From NCBI GenBank assembly GCA_022567295.1, contig JADFHE010000003.1, positions 38,721 to 102,720 on the forward strand: a DNA stretch of 64,000 nucleotides, read 5' to 3'. Source of the stretch: Pseudomonadota bacterium. GTDB taxonomy: Bacteria; Pseudomonadota; Gammaproteobacteria; Steroidobacterales; Woeseiaceae. The notes under the pieces are model-generated. The model was not told where the DNA came from. It saw only the letters and a program-made list of their open reading frames with translations, and did no database searches. Shown in pieces: positions 62,764 through 64,000 of this stretch; position 1 is the first letter of the stretch; each line of letters begins with the position of its first letter. A program made the translations under genes and the position numbers.

Positions 62764-63246
62764 TTATTGACGTAATCTGTTGGTCGGTATACCGGCGTGC
62801 GTCAGAAGCCCATGATTCATAAGAAACTCCGCCGCATCCCCGGCATCGTTTTGAAACCAGTCTTTGGTATTGCCAAGGCGAAAGCTGTAGCCCCAGGCAT
62901 CCATGTCGAGCATCAGTTGATCCCGCCCGACGCCGTCGAGCTGATCCGCCAATAGAACCTGCAGATAACAGACGGCAGATTCCTCAAGATCGTCGCCGCC
63001 GGCATCGCGCTCAAGGCCGGCACGTCGACGTTCCGTCATGCAGATGAGGTGGCAGAATTCATGTAGCAGGGAGTGCATCGGTGTGTCTTCGCGAACGTAA
63101 ACGGTGCGGCCAACAATGCCCGCTTCCGCGTCGCCCCAGAAACTGCCGGTTATCGCACGATCAGTTTCCTGCTGCACCAGCTCGATATCGTAACGCTGTA
63201 GCAGTGAGTCAATTGTTGCACGCGGCACACCGGATACGAGCAACAT
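62764..63246 (-). CDS. Hypothetical protein with HExxH zinc-peptidase-like motif
   Basis: PMHSLLHEFCHLICMTERRR...DDLEESAVCYLQV; 5 bp downstream of lptE. Confidence 0.65.
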   Translation of the reverse strand: MLLVSGVPRATIDSLLQRYDIELVQQETDRAITGSFWGDAEAGIVGRTVYVREDTPMHSLLHEFCHLICMTERRRAGLERDAGGDDLEESAVCYLQVLLADQLDGVGRDQLMLDMDAWGYSFRLGNTKDWFQNDAGDAAEFLMNHGLLTHAGIPTNRLRQ

Positions 63247-63252
63247 CGAACG

Positions 63253-63741
63253 TCAGAGCGTGGAAATCTGCTTCATGACAATGCGCACGAGGTCCTTGAC
63301 GATCGCATCCCGAAGCAGCTCCTCTTCACTTGCCTTACCCAATACCAACGTCGAGTCGTAGGTATAGTCTCGCGTCAGTGTCAGCGTTTGCTGCGGCAGC
63401 AGGTTGTCGGTTCCCGCCTCGAGACTGTATGCAATCGTATAGAAGACCTCATATTCGGTCGGTACGTTGCGCGCCGAAACGGATAACACCCGCTGCGCGG
63501 TCTCATCAAACGAAAGCGTAAATATCGCAGTCGCCGTAGCGGCACTATCGGCAAATTCGACGCCCGCAGCCCGCAGCTGTGCCTCGAACTCCCTCAGGAA
63601 CAGACTATAGCGGTCACTCGTCGCAATATAGGTTCGCTCCATCCCCGCCGGAGGCGTAAACGCGCCCTGCAATTGAAATCCACACGACGCAGTAACGGCT
63701 GCCGCCAATATCAACAGCACCGTGCGAGCTGGCCTAAACAA
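63253..63741 (-). CDS. lptE: LPS-assembly lipoprotein LptE
   Basis: Lipobox AAAVTASCGFQLQG; overlaps the 3' end of leuS. Confidence 0.9.
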   Translation of the reverse strand: MFRPARTVLLILAAAVTASCGFQLQGAFTPPAGMERTYIATSDRYSLFLREFEAQLRAAGVEFADSAATATAIFTLSFDETAQRVLSVSARNVPTEYEVFYTIAYSLEAGTDNLLPQQTLTLTRDYTYDSTLVLGKASEEELLRDAIVKDLVRIVMKQISTL

Positions 63742-64000
63742 CGATGTTTACCAATCGACCAGGCACAATAATCACCCTGCGAACCTTTCTGCCATCGACA
63801 AAACGTTGCACGTTGTCGTCAGCGAGTGCCTGGCGTTCGATCGCATCATTCGGCGCATCGTTCGCGACCAAAATTCGTGCCCGAAGCTTGCCATTAACTT
63901 GTACCACCATCTCAATAGTGTCGCGCTCCAGCGCGCTATCATCAACTACAGGCCAGTGATGATCGATTAACGCGTCGTCGTGACCGAGCTCTTGCCACAG
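63734..64000 (-). CDS. leuS: leucyl-tRNA synthetase, C-terminal fragment (truncated by window end)
   Basis: Minus-strand translation ends VQRFVDGRKVRRVIIVPGRLVNIVV*, matching the LeuS C-terminus; followed by lptE. Confidence 0.87.
   Translation of the reverse strand: MWQELGHDDALIDHHWPVVDDSALERDTIEMVVQVNGKLRARILVANDAPNDAIERQALADDNVQRFVDGRKVRRVIIVPGRLVNIVV

Overview
The window is a contiguous piece of a gammaproteobacterial chromosome made almost entirely of housekeeping genes. No IS element, prophage or CRISPR array is visible. Recognisable blocks, in order: amgK-murU / lptD-surA-pdxA-rsmA-apaG-apaH; folA-thyA-lgt; a DUF255 thioredoxin-like protein; a tandem HtrA-like protease; a gcvT-gcvH-gcvPA-tpx-gcvPB operon behind a tandem glycine riboswitch and terminator; ubiI/ubiH-pepP with a ygfB remnant, zapB-like, zapA, 6S RNA and ygfA; a Lys/Arg-rich histone-like gene; rpiA; tRNA-Gln; rplM-rpsI; coq7; crp; rpe; djlA-like; purC; yihY; pmbA; a half-length yjgA/darP; purE and purK; an ExeA-like ATPase with an FHA domain; tldD; nitrilase; yhdP; rng; maf; rlmH-rsfS-nadD-holA; UPF0434; yidD-sufE-cysS; a HisI-like gene; lptE; and the 3' end of leuS. 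The strongest unexplained signal is a ~265-bp element filling the purE-purK gap. It has an outer inverted repeat, a 19-bp stem with two U.G wobbles on the + strand, a 17-bp stem (16/17 paired), nested hairpins and mutually exclusive pairings, so it is either a structured RNA or a MITE-like element. Other points of interest are a 1-Cys Tpx inside the glycine-riboswitch operon, a decayed ygfB, a truncated YjgA, a tandem HtrA protein with a dead second protease domain, a REP-like pair whose GTAG feet supply the stop codons of crp and rpe, an in-frame 18-bp tandem repeat in gcvPB, and a HisI-like protein with a rearranged metal-ligand motif. All calls come from reading the sequence; no searches were run.
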